From the NCBI GenBank assembly GCA_963753385.1, contig CAVWCC010000008.1, positions 620,001 to 684,000 on the forward strand: 64,000 nt of DNA, written 5' to 3'. Source of the stretch: JALZKA01 sp963753385 (lineage in GTDB: Bacteria; Actinomycetota; Thermoleophilia; Solirubrobacterales; 70-9). Under the pieces are notes generated by a model, which ran no database searches, was not told the DNA's origin, and saw only the letters and a program-made list of their open reading frames with translations. Positions 41,420 to 49,667 of this stretch are shown one piece after another. Each line of letters opens with the position of its first letter. Positions within the stretch are counted from its first letter, which is position 1. A program made the position numbers and the translations under genes.

Positions 41420-41813
41420 CCAGGATCTCGCCGACCCGCTCGCCGGTCTCGAGCTCCCGGATCGGGAACTTGCCCCTCCGGTCGAGCAGGACGTCGAAGA
41501 GCGCCGGCGCCGCCGGGTCGACGTCTTCGGTCGGCCCGAGCCGGACGAGCTCGAGCGTCGCCGCCCGCTTGGAGGTCACCCGCAGCTGAAGCTGGTCGCC
41601 GACCGCAGCCTTGATTCGCGGGGGGTCCTTTTTGTCGGCCACGAGCGTCTCACGAACCAGATCGCCGCCGGCGAGCGCCGTTTCGGGGGTGAGAGCGGTG
41701 GTCGAGGTCGTCGAGGACTCGTCGCGCTGCTGCTCGACGGGCGCCAGCGCGGCCGCGAGCGAGGAGAGGAACAGCAGCACCAGCATGACGGCGATCAGCC
41801 GCCGCGCGGCCAT
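41364..41813 (-). CDS. Small secreted or anchored hypothetical protein
   Basis: The 149-residue protein has a clear signal sequence or anchor (MAARRLIAVMLVLLFLSSLA), a Ser/Thr-rich linker (DESSTTSTTALTPETALAGG), and a beta-rich domain with ATLELVRLGPTEDVDPAAPA and GKFPIRELETGERVG. The repeated pattern hydrophobic strand, RLG, and a C-terminal ELETGERVGEILV suggests a small beta-sandwich or cupredoxin-like fold, but no metal ligands are visible. Function is unknown. It is divergent from the riboswitch/pilA transcript and overlaps the protease gene tail to tail. Confidence 0.6.
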   Translation of the reverse strand: MAARRLIAVMLVLLFLSSLAAALAPVEQQRDESSTTSTTALTPETALAGGDLVRETLVADKKDPPRIKAAVGDQLQLRVTSKRAATLELVRLGPTEDVDPAAPALFDVLLDRRGKFPIRELETGERVGEILVSPRARTESAPDQARSRS

Positions 41814-41934
41814 CGGTCAGCCCTCTTGTCGAGCCGGACTAGGGGCCAGCACCCAGACTGGACGGATGTACACCCCAGATCTCCTAAAGGCCGCATACCC
41901 GAGACCCGATAGGGGGTCTGATGAGTGCCAGTGT

Positions 41935-42019
41935 CTCGGTGCCAAGGGCAAACCCGTCGCGAGGCGGGGACGCAAAGTCACGGGTCTTCCTTCGTGAAGA
42001 TCGCCGGGCTGCCACCGGG
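41935..42019 (+). promoter_or_regulatory. Cyclic di-GMP-I (GEMM-I) riboswitch upstream of pilA
   Basis: The aptamer signatures are in order. P1 pairs CGGTG (41937-41941) with CACCG (42013-42017). Next come AGGGCAAACC, the hairpin CCCGTC-GCGA-GGCGGG with a GNRA tetraloop, the invariant GGACGCAAAGTC, and a second hairpin (TCTTC...GAAGA within CACGGG/CCGGG). GGGCTGCC closes the core. This matches the GEMM-I consensus element by element. The pilA ribosome binding site lies 60 bases downstream, so control may act on termination or translation; whether it is an on- or off-switch cannot be seen by eye. Confidence 0.9.
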
Positions 42020-42092
42020 GGGCAAACAACTTCCGATGGCCTGACGGCTGGCGGGGCTCTGGCGATTTCACTAGGTCCTAAGGAGGGTACCT

Positions 42093-42566
42093 ATGGTCCA
42101 GAAGCTCCGTGAACGGAGTCAGGGAGAGGGCGGCTTCACGCTCGTCGAGCTCCTTGTTGTCATGTTGATTCTCGGCCTGCTTGCCGCGATCGCGATCCCC
42201 TCGTTCTTCAACCAGCGGGAGAAGGCGAAGGACGCGGACGCGAAGGCAGCCGTTCGTACCGCTCAGACGGCGATGGAGACGTATGCCACCGGTAACGGCG
42301 GCGAGTACACCGGCGTCGACGTTGCTGAGCTGCAGTCGATCGAGACCACGCTAAACGACTCGAACGTCTCGACTGCTGCGGCCAACGCCGCCGGCGACGG
42401 CTACACCGTCTCCGTCACGTCCGAGGGCAGCGAGGCCAATGTGTTCAGCATTCGCCGGTACGGCGACAGCGACGCGGACGCCACGCACCTGGAGGGCACG
42501 ACCGACCTGACCTGCACCGCAGACGGGGTCGACGGTTGTCCGACCGGCGGGAACTGGGGCGACTGA
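42093..42566 (+). CDS. pilA: Type IV major pilin
   Basis: The 157-residue prepilin has a short charged leader ending in Gly, then the class III signal G-FTLVELLVVMLILGLLAAIA with Glu at +5, a hydrophobic helix and a globular domain with a C-terminal cysteine pair (LTCTADGVDGCPTGG). PilD cuts after the Gly and methylates Phe. The strong ribosome site AAGGAGGG ends 5 bases before ATG 42093, in line with a highly expressed major subunit. It is preceded by the c-di-GMP riboswitch and followed by a strong hairpin terminator, so it forms its own transcript. Confidence 0.95.
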   Translation: MVQKLRERSQGEGGFTLVELLVVMLILGLLAAIAIPSFFNQREKAKDADAKAAVRTAQTAMETYATGNGGEYTGVDVAELQSIETTLNDSNVSTAAANAAGDGYTVSVTSEGSEANVFSIRRYGDSDADATHLEGTTDLTCTADGVDGCPTGGNWGD

Positions 42567-42619
42567 TCCAGCGATCAGCTGACCTCCTGGTCCTTTCCAG
42601 ACCAGACCAGGTCCAGAGC

Positions 42620-42651
42620 ACGAAGGGCGGCCCCGGGGGGCCGCCCTTCGT
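42620..42651 (+). terminator. Strong hairpin terminator after pilA
   Basis: ACGAAGGGCGGCC and GGCCGCCCTTCGT form a perfect 13-bp stem around a 6-base loop, 53 bp after the pilA stop. No U-tract follows, as is usual in high-GC Actinobacteria. A weaker hairpin (CTGGTC/GACCAG) precedes it. It probably limits readthrough from the abundant pilA message into the minor pilin operon. Confidence 0.85.
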
Positions 42652-42730
42652 CGTTCTGATGCCAACGTCTGTCCGATCCGGCAGGGGTGCTATCAAGTTC
42701 GATGGCCTCGCAGCCGATGTGACTCAGGCC

Positions 42731-44074
42731 ATGTGGAATCGGGGAGAGCAGCCCGTACGCCGAAATCGCCGGCTGCGCGGCGAAGACGGCTTCGCCGTCC
42801 CGACCGTCCTGTTCATGCTGCTCGCCGCGTTCGCCGTCGCCAGCGTCGCCGCCGTCGCCTCGATCTCGACTCAGCACGGGGTCGTCCGCGATCAGGACAC
42901 GAAGGAGGCGCTGACGGCCGCCGAGGCCGGCGTCAGCCTGGCGCTCCTGCATTACAACCGGGTTCCGACGTCCGGGACCAACACGTGCGTGGTCTCGAAT
43001 GGCGGCACGCTGTTCGTGGCGCCGCCGGCGGGCGGCTGGTGTCAGCAGGTGCAGGGCGCATCCGGCTCCGGGACGTTTGCCTACACGGTCGCGCCGACGG
43101 ACGGCGAGATCGAGATCGTCTCGGTTGGCAACGCGAACGGCGTCACACGGCGGATCAACGTGGTCGCCGAGTCGGGTGGCGGCCAGCAGATCTTCAGCGA
43201 CGCGACCGTCAAGTCGCAGGACACCCTGACGATGGACTCGAACGCCAAGATCCACGCGAACGCCGCCACCAACGGGGACATGATCCTGAGCAGCAACGCG
43301 CAGCTCTGCGGGCAGGGCTCGGTGGGGGTCGGCCGCCACCTCGACCTGATCTCGAACGCCCAGTACAACCAGCACTTCGACTGCACGGTCCCGCTGACCG
43401 AGGACGACGTGATCCAGCAGCCGCTCGTGCTCCCGCCGGTCAACCAGGGCGATGCGCCCACCAACAACGACAACGGCCGCTTCTTCGCCCAGGATCCCCG
43501 GAGCGGCAAGGGCGTCACCTGGAATCCGCTCACGCGGACCCTGGTCATGAAGAGCAACAGCGAGGTCAACCTCGGCGGCTCCATCTACAGCTTCTGCAAG
43601 CTCGACATGTCGAGCAACACGACGATCAACGTCGCGCCGGGCTCGCAGGTGAAGATCTACTTCGACTCGCCGGAGGCCTGCGGCCTGAGCTCGCCTGCGA
43701 CCCAGATCTCGCTCTCGTCGAACTCGAAGGTGACGACGACCGGGGGCGGTCCGACGAATGCGGCGTTCCTGGTGGTCGGCTCGGCGACGCGGGTGACCCG
43801 GATTCAGCTGAACTCGAACACCCAGGCAAACGAGGCGTGCGAGCAGAACTTCGTGATCTACGCGCCGCGCAGCGACGTCGACTTCGACAGCAACTCCCGC
43901 TACTGCGGGGCGATCGCAGCCAAGTCGATCCACATGGACTCGAACTCAGAGGTGTTCACAGACTCCGGCGCTTCACAATTCGAGCTGCCTCCCGCGGCTC
44001 CGCACTACGTGGTCGGCCAGTTCGTCGAGTGCTTTTCCACGCCGGCAACGACCCCGCCCGACGCGGAGTGCTGA
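42731..44074 (+). CDS. PilX-like minor pilin with large beta-rich domain
   Basis: From ATG 42731 (MWNRGEQPVRRNRRLRGEDG) the 447-residue protein has a prepilin-like cleavage site G-FAVPTVLFMLLAAFAVASVA, typical of PilX-type N termini without Glu+5. The remainder is beta-rich with many Ser-Asn repeats (MDSNAKIHANAATNG, LSSNAQLCGQGSVGVG, MKSNSEVNLGG, LSSNSKVTTTGGG), a regular spacing that suggests a right-handed beta-helix or adhesin-like surface. The last part has several cysteines. It heads the minor pilin group. An upstream GTG at 42719 is an alternative start. Confidence 0.75.
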   Translation: MWNRGEQPVRRNRRLRGEDGFAVPTVLFMLLAAFAVASVAAVASISTQHGVVRDQDTKEALTAAEAGVSLALLHYNRVPTSGTNTCVVSNGGTLFVAPPAGGWCQQVQGASGSGTFAYTVAPTDGEIEIVSVGNANGVTRRINVVAESGGGQQIFSDATVKSQDTLTMDSNAKIHANAATNGDMILSSNAQLCGQGSVGVGRHLDLISNAQYNQHFDCTVPLTEDDVIQQPLVLPPVNQGDAPTNNDNGRFFAQDPRSGKGVTWNPLTRTLVMKSNSEVNLGGSIYSFCKLDMSSNTTINVAPGSQVKIYFDSPEACGLSSPATQISLSSNSKVTTTGGGPTNAAFLVVGSATRVTRIQLNSNTQANEACEQNFVIYAPRSDVDFDSNSRYCGAIAAKSIHMDSNSEVFTDSGASQFELPPAAPHYVVGQFVECFSTPATTPPDAEC

Positions 44075-44077
44075 GCG

Positions 44078-44635
44078 ATGGCCGCGCGCGGTAGGCCTCG
44101 AGGAGACGCGGGGTACACCCTCCCGGAGTTGCTGATCGCCACGGCGGCGACCCTCGTCCTGCTGGGCGGGGCGCTCACGGTGACGGTCACGGGCATCCGC
44201 AGCGAGCCCAGGGTCAGCGAGCGCAGCGCCGAGATCCAGCAGGCACGCGTGCTGATGGACCGGGTCACTCGCGAGCTTCGCCAGGGCGCGACCGTGCTCG
44301 AGGCGACGACCGGGCACCTGCGCTTGATCACCTACGTGAGCAGCGAAACCTGCGGTGGCGTCGCGGCGAGCACGGCGCGCAGCTGCATGGTCACCTACGA
44401 CTGCGCCGCGGGCACCTGCACGCGGGTCGAGTCAGACGCGGAGGGCACCACCTCCGGGCCACCGACGGTCGAGACGACCGGGCTCTCCGCCGATCCAGTG
44501 TTCAGCTACCTGCCGAGCGCCGCCAGCGCGCGCTACGTCGGGATCACGTTCGAGTTCCCAGCCGCCGACGGCGACGACTCGATCACGCTGACCGACGGAG
44601 TCACGCTTCGCAACCCCGCGCCGCCGCCCGCATGA
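44078..44635 (+). CDS. Minor prepilin, PilW/GspJ-like
   Basis: The 185-residue protein has a prepilin signal G-YTLPELLIATAATLVLLGGA with Glu at +5, a helix, then RVLMDRVTRELRQGATVL, a pattern shared with PilW and GspJ pseudopilins, and a globular domain with four cysteines (ETCGG, RSCMV, YDCAAGTCT). It is expected to form part of the tip or priming complex. ATG 44078 is 3 bp after the previous stop; its own TGA overlaps the next ATG. Confidence 0.85.
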   Translation: MAARGRPRGDAGYTLPELLIATAATLVLLGGALTVTVTGIRSEPRVSERSAEIQQARVLMDRVTRELRQGATVLEATTGHLRLITYVSSETCGGVAASTARSCMVTYDCAAGTCTRVESDAEGTTSGPPTVETTGLSADPVFSYLPSAASARYVGITFEFPAADGDDSITLTDGVTLRNPAPPPA

Positions 44636-46038
44636 GCGAAGCTGCGCGACAGTCCCAAGGCGGCTTCACGATCGTCGAAGTCATGGTCGCCGGCCTGCTC
44701 CTTCTGATCGGGTCGCTCGGGATGCTGAGCCTGGTCGACTCGTCCACCCGCAACACCTTCCGCGCCGAGCAGAGCCAGGTGATCGTCAACCAGCTCCAGA
44801 CCGAGATGGAGAAGATCAAGCGGATCCCATTCGAGGAGGTCGCATTGACCGCAGCGCCGGCGCACTCGACGGATCCGGCCGATCCGTCATGGCGCGTGTC
44901 CGGCAACCAGTTCGCGACGTCGCCGAACGGCACGGGTCTGCGGCCGATGGTGGCCAACGGCGGCACGTTGGCGGCGGGCGGAACGATCTCGGACGGGACG
45001 CTGAGCCCGGCGCCGACCCCGTTCGAAAGCGGCGATGTCAGCGGGACCATCCACCGCTATGTCGTGTGGATCAACGACACCAAGTGCCCGGAAACCCTGT
45101 GCCCGGGCGATCAGGACCTGAAGCGCGTGATCGTCGCGGCGACGATCAACGACACCGCGTCCGGTGGTGTGCGTCCCTACCAGGAGCTCCAGGGCGACAT
45201 CGTCGACCCGGACGTGAAGCCGGTCGACAACCCGGTGCCGCCCGGGACCGGCGACGAGGGGACCTTCGCGTCGTTCTGGCTGACCGACACACCCTGCGAC
45301 GAGCCCGAACGCCTGCCGCTGACCGGCAACCACGATACGCACAACACCCTCGGCACCTGTGACGACGGCCTGCTGACGGGGCCGACGGGCGGCGCGCCGG
45401 ACCTGATGTACGTGGAACAGCCGTTTCTCGACCCGAACTACCCGGACGATCAGCAGCCGCTCTACGACTACTCGACCGACGTCGAGCCGCCGACGGGCGG
45501 CGACGCCGATACGGGGCTCCAGCTCCGGAGGCCGAGCGGCATCATGGGCAACGGCTGCGCGCTGAGCCTGCCGCCGCTCGAGTCGACCCGGCACCAGAAG
45601 ATGCACCGGTGGCTGGCGCCGCCGATCCCCGACGACCTCGAGCTGCTGCTGGACGGCGAGGCGACCCTGTCGCTGTGGACGCGCACCATCAACGGGGGCG
45701 TGTACCCAGGCCGGATTTGCGTCTGGCTCTTCATTCGCCGCCTGAACGGCCTGGGGGTGCCCGTCGACACGCCCGTGATAAATCAGCAGGTGTCGAACCT
45801 CACCGGCTTCCCCGGCGGTCCAGCCAATTGGCCGAGCGACAGCTACCAGGAGGTCACGGTCGAGATGGACTTCGTCTCGGCCGCGGAGAACCTGCTCGCG
45901 GGCGAGCAGCTCGGTGTCGCGATCAGCGTCGAGCGGTCGGGAACCGGTGGCGACGGGCTGGAGTTCATGTACGACCACCCGAGCTTCGACAGCCGGCTAC
46001 AGGTCAAGACCTCGTCGGCACTGCCGATCTTCGACTGA
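44632..46038 (+). CDS. Minor prepilin, PilV-like, with a large C-terminal passenger domain
   Basis: The 468-residue protein has the prepilin site G-FTIVEVMVAGLLLLIGSLGM and the PilV-type LVDSSTRNTFRAEQSQVIVN helix. Residues about 40-200 form the pilin-like domain; residues about 200-468 are an additional extracellular domain (FASFWLTDTPCDEPERLPLT to LEFMYDHPSFDSRLQV) that looks like a beta-sandwich, possibly carbohydrate-binding. This is far larger than ordinary PilV (about 150-200), so it may be a tip adhesin. Its ATG overlaps the upstream stop. Confidence 0.8.
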   Translation: MSEAARQSQGGFTIVEVMVAGLLLLIGSLGMLSLVDSSTRNTFRAEQSQVIVNQLQTEMEKIKRIPFEEVALTAAPAHSTDPADPSWRVSGNQFATSPNGTGLRPMVANGGTLAAGGTISDGTLSPAPTPFESGDVSGTIHRYVVWINDTKCPETLCPGDQDLKRVIVAATINDTASGGVRPYQELQGDIVDPDVKPVDNPVPPGTGDEGTFASFWLTDTPCDEPERLPLTGNHDTHNTLGTCDDGLLTGPTGGAPDLMYVEQPFLDPNYPDDQQPLYDYSTDVEPPTGGDADTGLQLRRPSGIMGNGCALSLPPLESTRHQKMHRWLAPPIPDDLELLLDGEATLSLWTRTINGGVYPGRICVWLFIRRLNGLGVPVDTPVINQQVSNLTGFPGGPANWPSDSYQEVTVEMDFVSAAENLLAGEQLGVAISVERSGTGGDGLEFMYDHPSFDSRLQVKTSSALPIFD

Positions 46039-46102
46039 CGCGCTTAACCTCCCGCGCGCCGCAGCCGATGAACGAGGCAATGGCGTCGGAGACCTACCCG
46101 AG

Positions 46103-46876
46103 ATGGACTCGCCCATGATCGCCGCTCCACTGTTCGTCGGCGGCGCGATCCTCGGCAGCTTCGCAACCGCGCTCGCCCACCGCCTCCCGCGTGGGGAGAA
46201 CTGGGTATCGGAGCGATCGCAATGCCCCGGGTGCGGCGCGCAGATTCGCGTCCGGGACAACATCCCGATCGTCTCGTGGCTGGCGCTGCGCGGGCGCTGC
46301 CGCGATTGCGGGGAGCGGATCTCGTCGCGCTATCCGCTGACCGAGCTCGCCCTCGGCGCGCTGTTCGCGGGCACGTACCTGATCATCGGCGACGAGGTGT
46401 GGTGGGAGCTGGCGCTGGGACTCGTCCTCTGCTTCGTCCTGGTCACTATCACCCTCACCGACCTCGAGCTGCGGATCATCCCCAACAAGATCGTCCTGGC
46501 GGGATCGGTCGCCGCGGTCGCGCTCCTGGCCATCGGAGATCCCGACAGCCTCGCTCCACATGCGGCTTCGGCGGCGATCGCGGGCGGGCTCATGTTCGTC
46601 ATCGCCCTGGCGTACCCCCGCGGGATGGGCATGGGCGACGCGAAGCTCGTCGCGATGATTGGACTCTTCATCGGCCGCGCGGTCGCGCCGGCGACGCTGA
46701 TCGGCTTCGCGCTCGGGGCGATCGTCGGCGTCGTGATGATCGCCCGCCAGGGCTCGGCCGCCCGCAAGCAGGCGATCCCGTTCGGGCCCTTCCTCGCCGT
46801 GGGTGGCGTCATCGGCCTGTGGTTCGGGGACGACATGGTCCAGTGGTACCTGGACGAGTTCTTCCCGGGTGGCTGA
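46103..46876 (+). CDS. pilD: Prepilin peptidase / N-methyltransferase
   Basis: The 257-residue polytopic membrane protein has the N-terminal zinc domain (CPGCGAQIRVRDNIPIVSWL and CRDCGERISSRYPL) and the two catalytic aspartates in TLTDLELRIIPN and GMGMGDAKLVAMIG. It cleaves and N-methylates the pilins encoded upstream. ATG 46103 is used; ATG 46115 is a close alternative, and the open frame extends upstream without a better site. The 64-bp gap before it holds no clear terminator. Confidence 0.92.
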   Translation: MDSPMIAAPLFVGGAILGSFATALAHRLPRGENWVSERSQCPGCGAQIRVRDNIPIVSWLALRGRCRDCGERISSRYPLTELALGALFAGTYLIIGDEVWWELALGLVLCFVLVTITLTDLELRIIPNKIVLAGSVAAVALLAIGDPDSLAPHAASAAIAGGLMFVIALAYPRGMGMGDAKLVAMIGLFIGRAVAPATLIGFALGAIVGVVMIARQGSAARKQAIPFGPFLAVGGVIGLWFGDDMVQWYLDEFFPGG

Positions 46877-46951
46877 GCGTGCCTACCTGCTCTCAAGTAA
46901 TCGCGCCCAAACGCCGATTGTTTGGTTGAGCTTCTAACGCTCGGTTTTCTC

Positions 46952-48097
46952 ATGGCAATCGTCACCTCGGGGAAGAGCAAGTCGATCGTCGGCCTGGATA
47001 TTGAGGCCGGCAGCATCGCCGCGACCGAAGTCCGGTCGAACGGCGGCATCGAGGTGATCGGCCACGGCGTCCTGCCGCTGGCGGCCGGCATCTTCCGCGA
47101 GGGCGAGGTGGCCGACGCGGACGCACTCGGCGACGCGATCAAGGAGCTCTTCTCCGAGCACAAGCTCTCGCGCAACGTGCGCCTCGGCATCGCCAACCAG
47201 CGGGTCGCCGTGCGCAGCATGAAGCTGCCGGCGATCGACGACCACGACGAGCTCGAGACCGCGATCCGCTTCCAGGCCCAGGACCACATCCCGATGCCCC
47301 TCGAGCAGTCGGTCCTCGACTGGCAGATCGTCGGGCACTCCCAGGGCGAGGGCGGCGAGCGGCGCGTGGAGGTGGTGGCGGTGGCGGCTCGCCGCGACAT
47401 GCTCCAGCAGGTGATGCGGGCGATGCGGGCGGGTGGCCTGCGGCCGATCGGGATCGACCATGCCGCCTTCGGGATGATTCGAGCGCTCGTCCACGAGTCC
47501 GGCTCGGCCGTCGGCGCTGGCGAGTTCGTGACCGCCCCGTCCTACGAGGAGCGGATCGGCAGCGACGTCCAGGGCACGCCGGCAGCGGGCGTCGAGACGC
47601 CGATCCCCGCGCGCCTCTACTGCAACCTCGGCGACGTCACCAACCTCGCCGTCGCCCGCGGCAGCTCCTGCCTCTTCACCCGGATCGCGGCGTTCGGCAT
47701 CGAGGGCATCGCCCAGAAGCTGGCGGAGAGCCGCCAGCTTACGCTCGAGCACTCACGCGAGTGGCTGACGCATGTCGGGCTCGAGCGGCCGCTCGAGTCG
47801 ATCGACGGCGACGCGGGCCACATCGCGGCGGCGCGCGAGTGTCTTGCCGAGGGCGCGGCGAAGCTTGCCGACGAACTCCGGCTCTCGCTCGAGTATTACG
47901 GAGCGCAGGATGACGCGGTCGCGGTCGAGGACATCGTGGCCTGTGGACCCGGCGCGACCATTCCGGGCCTGGTCGAGCGCATCCAGCGCGACCTCGGGCA
48001 CCGGTTCTCGATCGCCAAGCCTTCGGCCCTCGGGCATCTCGATGACCTTTCCGCTGCCCGGTTGACCCTGTCCTACGGCCTCGCGCTGGAGCAGTAG
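46952..48097 (+). CDS. pilM: Type IV pilus assembly protein PilM
   Basis: The 381-residue cytoplasmic actin-like protein has SIVGLDIEAGSIAATEVRSN (phosphate 1 loop), FRLG-type linkers, ETAIRFQAQDHIPMPLEQSV, a conserved PilM stretch, ALVHESGSAVGAG, and the second ATP-binding region LYCNLGDVTNLAVARGSSCL with FTRIAAFGIEGIA. It binds the N-terminal tail of PilN (NLIPPE here). ATG 46952 is preferred; a TTG at 46922 would add ten residues. A small hairpin (CCAAAC/GTTTGG) lies upstream at about 46908-46926. Confidence 0.92.
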   Translation: MAIVTSGKSKSIVGLDIEAGSIAATEVRSNGGIEVIGHGVLPLAAGIFREGEVADADALGDAIKELFSEHKLSRNVRLGIANQRVAVRSMKLPAIDDHDELETAIRFQAQDHIPMPLEQSVLDWQIVGHSQGEGGERRVEVVAVAARRDMLQQVMRAMRAGGLRPIGIDHAAFGMIRALVHESGSAVGAGEFVTAPSYEERIGSDVQGTPAAGVETPIPARLYCNLGDVTNLAVARGSSCLFTRIAAFGIEGIAQKLAESRQLTLEHSREWLTHVGLERPLESIDGDAGHIAAARECLAEGAAKLADELRLSLEYYGAQDDAVAVEDIVACGPGATIPGLVERIQRDLGHRFSIAKPSALGHLDDLSAARLTLSYGLALEQ

Positions 48098-48099
48098 CG

Positions 48100-48864
48100 A
48101 TGCGCCCCGTCAACCTGATCCCGCCCGAGGATCGCCGTGGCGACCACGCCCCGCTTCGCGCCGGGTCGCTCTCGTACATCATCGTCGGCGCGATCGCAGC
48201 CGGCCTGCTCGCGGTCGTGGCGCTCGTCCTGACCCAGAACAGCATCACCGAGCACGAGAACGAGATCGAGCAGCTTGAGGTCGCGCGCGACGCCGCCACC
48301 CAGCAGGCCGAGGCGCTGGCGCCTTACGCGGAGTTCGCGAGCCTCCAGGAGCAGCGCGAGCTGACGATCTCGACGCTCGCCACGAGCCGGTTCGACTGGG
48401 AGCGCGTCCTGCGCGAGCTCGCGATCGTCATTCCCTCCGACGTTGGCCTCACGAGCATCGAGGCCACGGTCGCAGCCGATGGCACCGATGCCTCCGGCGC
48501 GGGAGCGCCGACCCTCGAGATGACCGGGTGCGCCCCCAGCCACGACGCGGTCGCGACGTTCGTCGCCGCGCTCGAGGACATCGACGGCGTGACCCGCGTC
48601 GGGCTCGACAACTCGACGATCGCTGCCGAGTCGGCCGCCCCGGCCGCCGGCGAAGCGGGCGAGTGCATCGGTCCCGACCAGAAGGCCACGTTCGGCCTGA
48701 AGGCCGTGTTCGACGGCTTCGCGGCGGCCGTCGCTCCAGCACCGCCCGTGGCCGCCGCCGCGGACACTGCCCAGCCCACGGCCGAAGGTGGCACGAACTC
48801 GGTCGAGGAGCAGGTCGGTGAGGCCCAGAACGCCACCAACGTCGTTCCAGGGGCCGCACGATGA
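48100..48864 (+). CDS. pilN: Type IV pilus assembly protein PilN
   Basis: The 254-residue protein begins MRPVNLIPPEDRRGD, the PilM-binding NLIPPE motif, followed by one membrane helix (YIIVGAIAAGLLAVVALVL), a coiled coil (ENEIEQLEVARDAATQQAEA), and a ferredoxin-like periplasmic domain (WERVLRELAIVIPSDVGLTS). A Pro/Ala-rich tail ends the protein. It starts 3 bp after pilM and its TGA overlaps the pilO ATG. Confidence 0.92.
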   Translation: MRPVNLIPPEDRRGDHAPLRAGSLSYIIVGAIAAGLLAVVALVLTQNSITEHENEIEQLEVARDAATQQAEALAPYAEFASLQEQRELTISTLATSRFDWERVLRELAIVIPSDVGLTSIEATVAADGTDASGAGAPTLEMTGCAPSHDAVATFVAALEDIDGVTRVGLDNSTIAAESAAPAAGEAGECIGPDQKATFGLKAVFDGFAAAVAPAPPVAAAADTAQPTAEGGTNSVEEQVGEAQNATNVVPGAAR

Positions 48865-49667
48865 AGTCGTCAGATCGCTCGATCCTCCTCGGCCTCGTGA
48901 TCCTCGGTCTACTCGCATGCTTCTGGTTCATGCTGCTGTCGCCGAAGCGCGAGCGCGCGACCGAGCTCGAGCAGGAGGCATCCGACGTGCGGGCCGAGGT
49001 GACCCAGCAGGAGCAGGTTGCGGCGGCGGCCGAGCAGGCTCAGGGTGACTATGACCGCAACTACGAGCGGCTGATCGTGCTCGGAAAGGCGGCCCCGGCC
49101 GACGGCGACACGCCGTCGTTCCTCGCTCAGCTCACCGACCTGTCGGAGAAGTCGGGCACGGGCTTCGAGTTCCTGACGCTGGCCCAGGACGGCGCAGCAG
49201 CGACGCCGACGCCCGCCTCCCAGACCACCACCGATCAGAACGCTGCCGCCGCCGAGGCGCCCGCCTCCGAGCAGCCCGCGGAGGCCGCTCCCGCGGCTCC
49301 TCCCACCGAGGCCGCCGCGGCGACGCTGCCGATCGGGGCGACCGTCGGGCCGGCCGGGCTCGGCGTGATGGCTTACGACCTGAAGTTCACGGGCGACTTC
49401 TTCGAGGTCGCGGATCTCCTCCAGAGTCTGGACTCGCTCGTCAGCGCGGATGGCGGGCCGACCACCGTGGACGGGCGCCTGGTCACCGTGAACGGTTTCA
49501 AGATGGCGCCCGGCCTCGAGGGTCAGGATCTCGCGGTGGAACTCCAGATCAGCACCTACGTCCTGCCCGACTCGCAGGGCCTCACGGCCGGCGCGACGCC
49601 CGCGGCACCCGCCCCGACCGTCCCCGCCCCAACGTCCGTGTCCACCCCGACCACGGCGACGCCATGA
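48861..49667 (+). CDS. pilO: Type IV pilus assembly protein PilO
   Basis: The 268-residue protein has an N-terminal membrane helix (SILLGLVILGLLACFWFMLL), a coiled coil (RERATELEQEASDVRAEVTQ), and a PilO fold (PSFLAQLTDLSEKSGTGFEF, YDLKFTGDFFEVADLLQSLD), with Ala/Pro/Gln-rich linkers between and at the end. PilN and PilO dimerise in the extracytoplasmic space. The ATG overlaps the pilN stop and the TGA overlaps the next ATG. Confidence 0.9.
   Translation: MKSSDRSILLGLVILGLLACFWFMLLSPKRERATELEQEASDVRAEVTQQEQVAAAAEQAQGDYDRNYERLIVLGKAAPADGDTPSFLAQLTDLSEKSGTGFEFLTLAQDGAAATPTPASQTTTDQNAAAAEAPASEQPAEAAPAAPPTEAAAATLPIGATVGPAGLGVMAYDLKFTGDFFEVADLLQSLDSLVSADGGPTTVDGRLVTVNGFKMAPGLEGQDLAVELQISTYVLPDSQGLTAGATPAAPAPTVPAPTSVSTPTTATP

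Noticed and set aside
46900..46930. Terminator between pilD and pilM
   Set aside because: The CCAAAC/GTTTGG stem is short, AT-rich and not followed by a T-run; readthrough into pilM seems likely.
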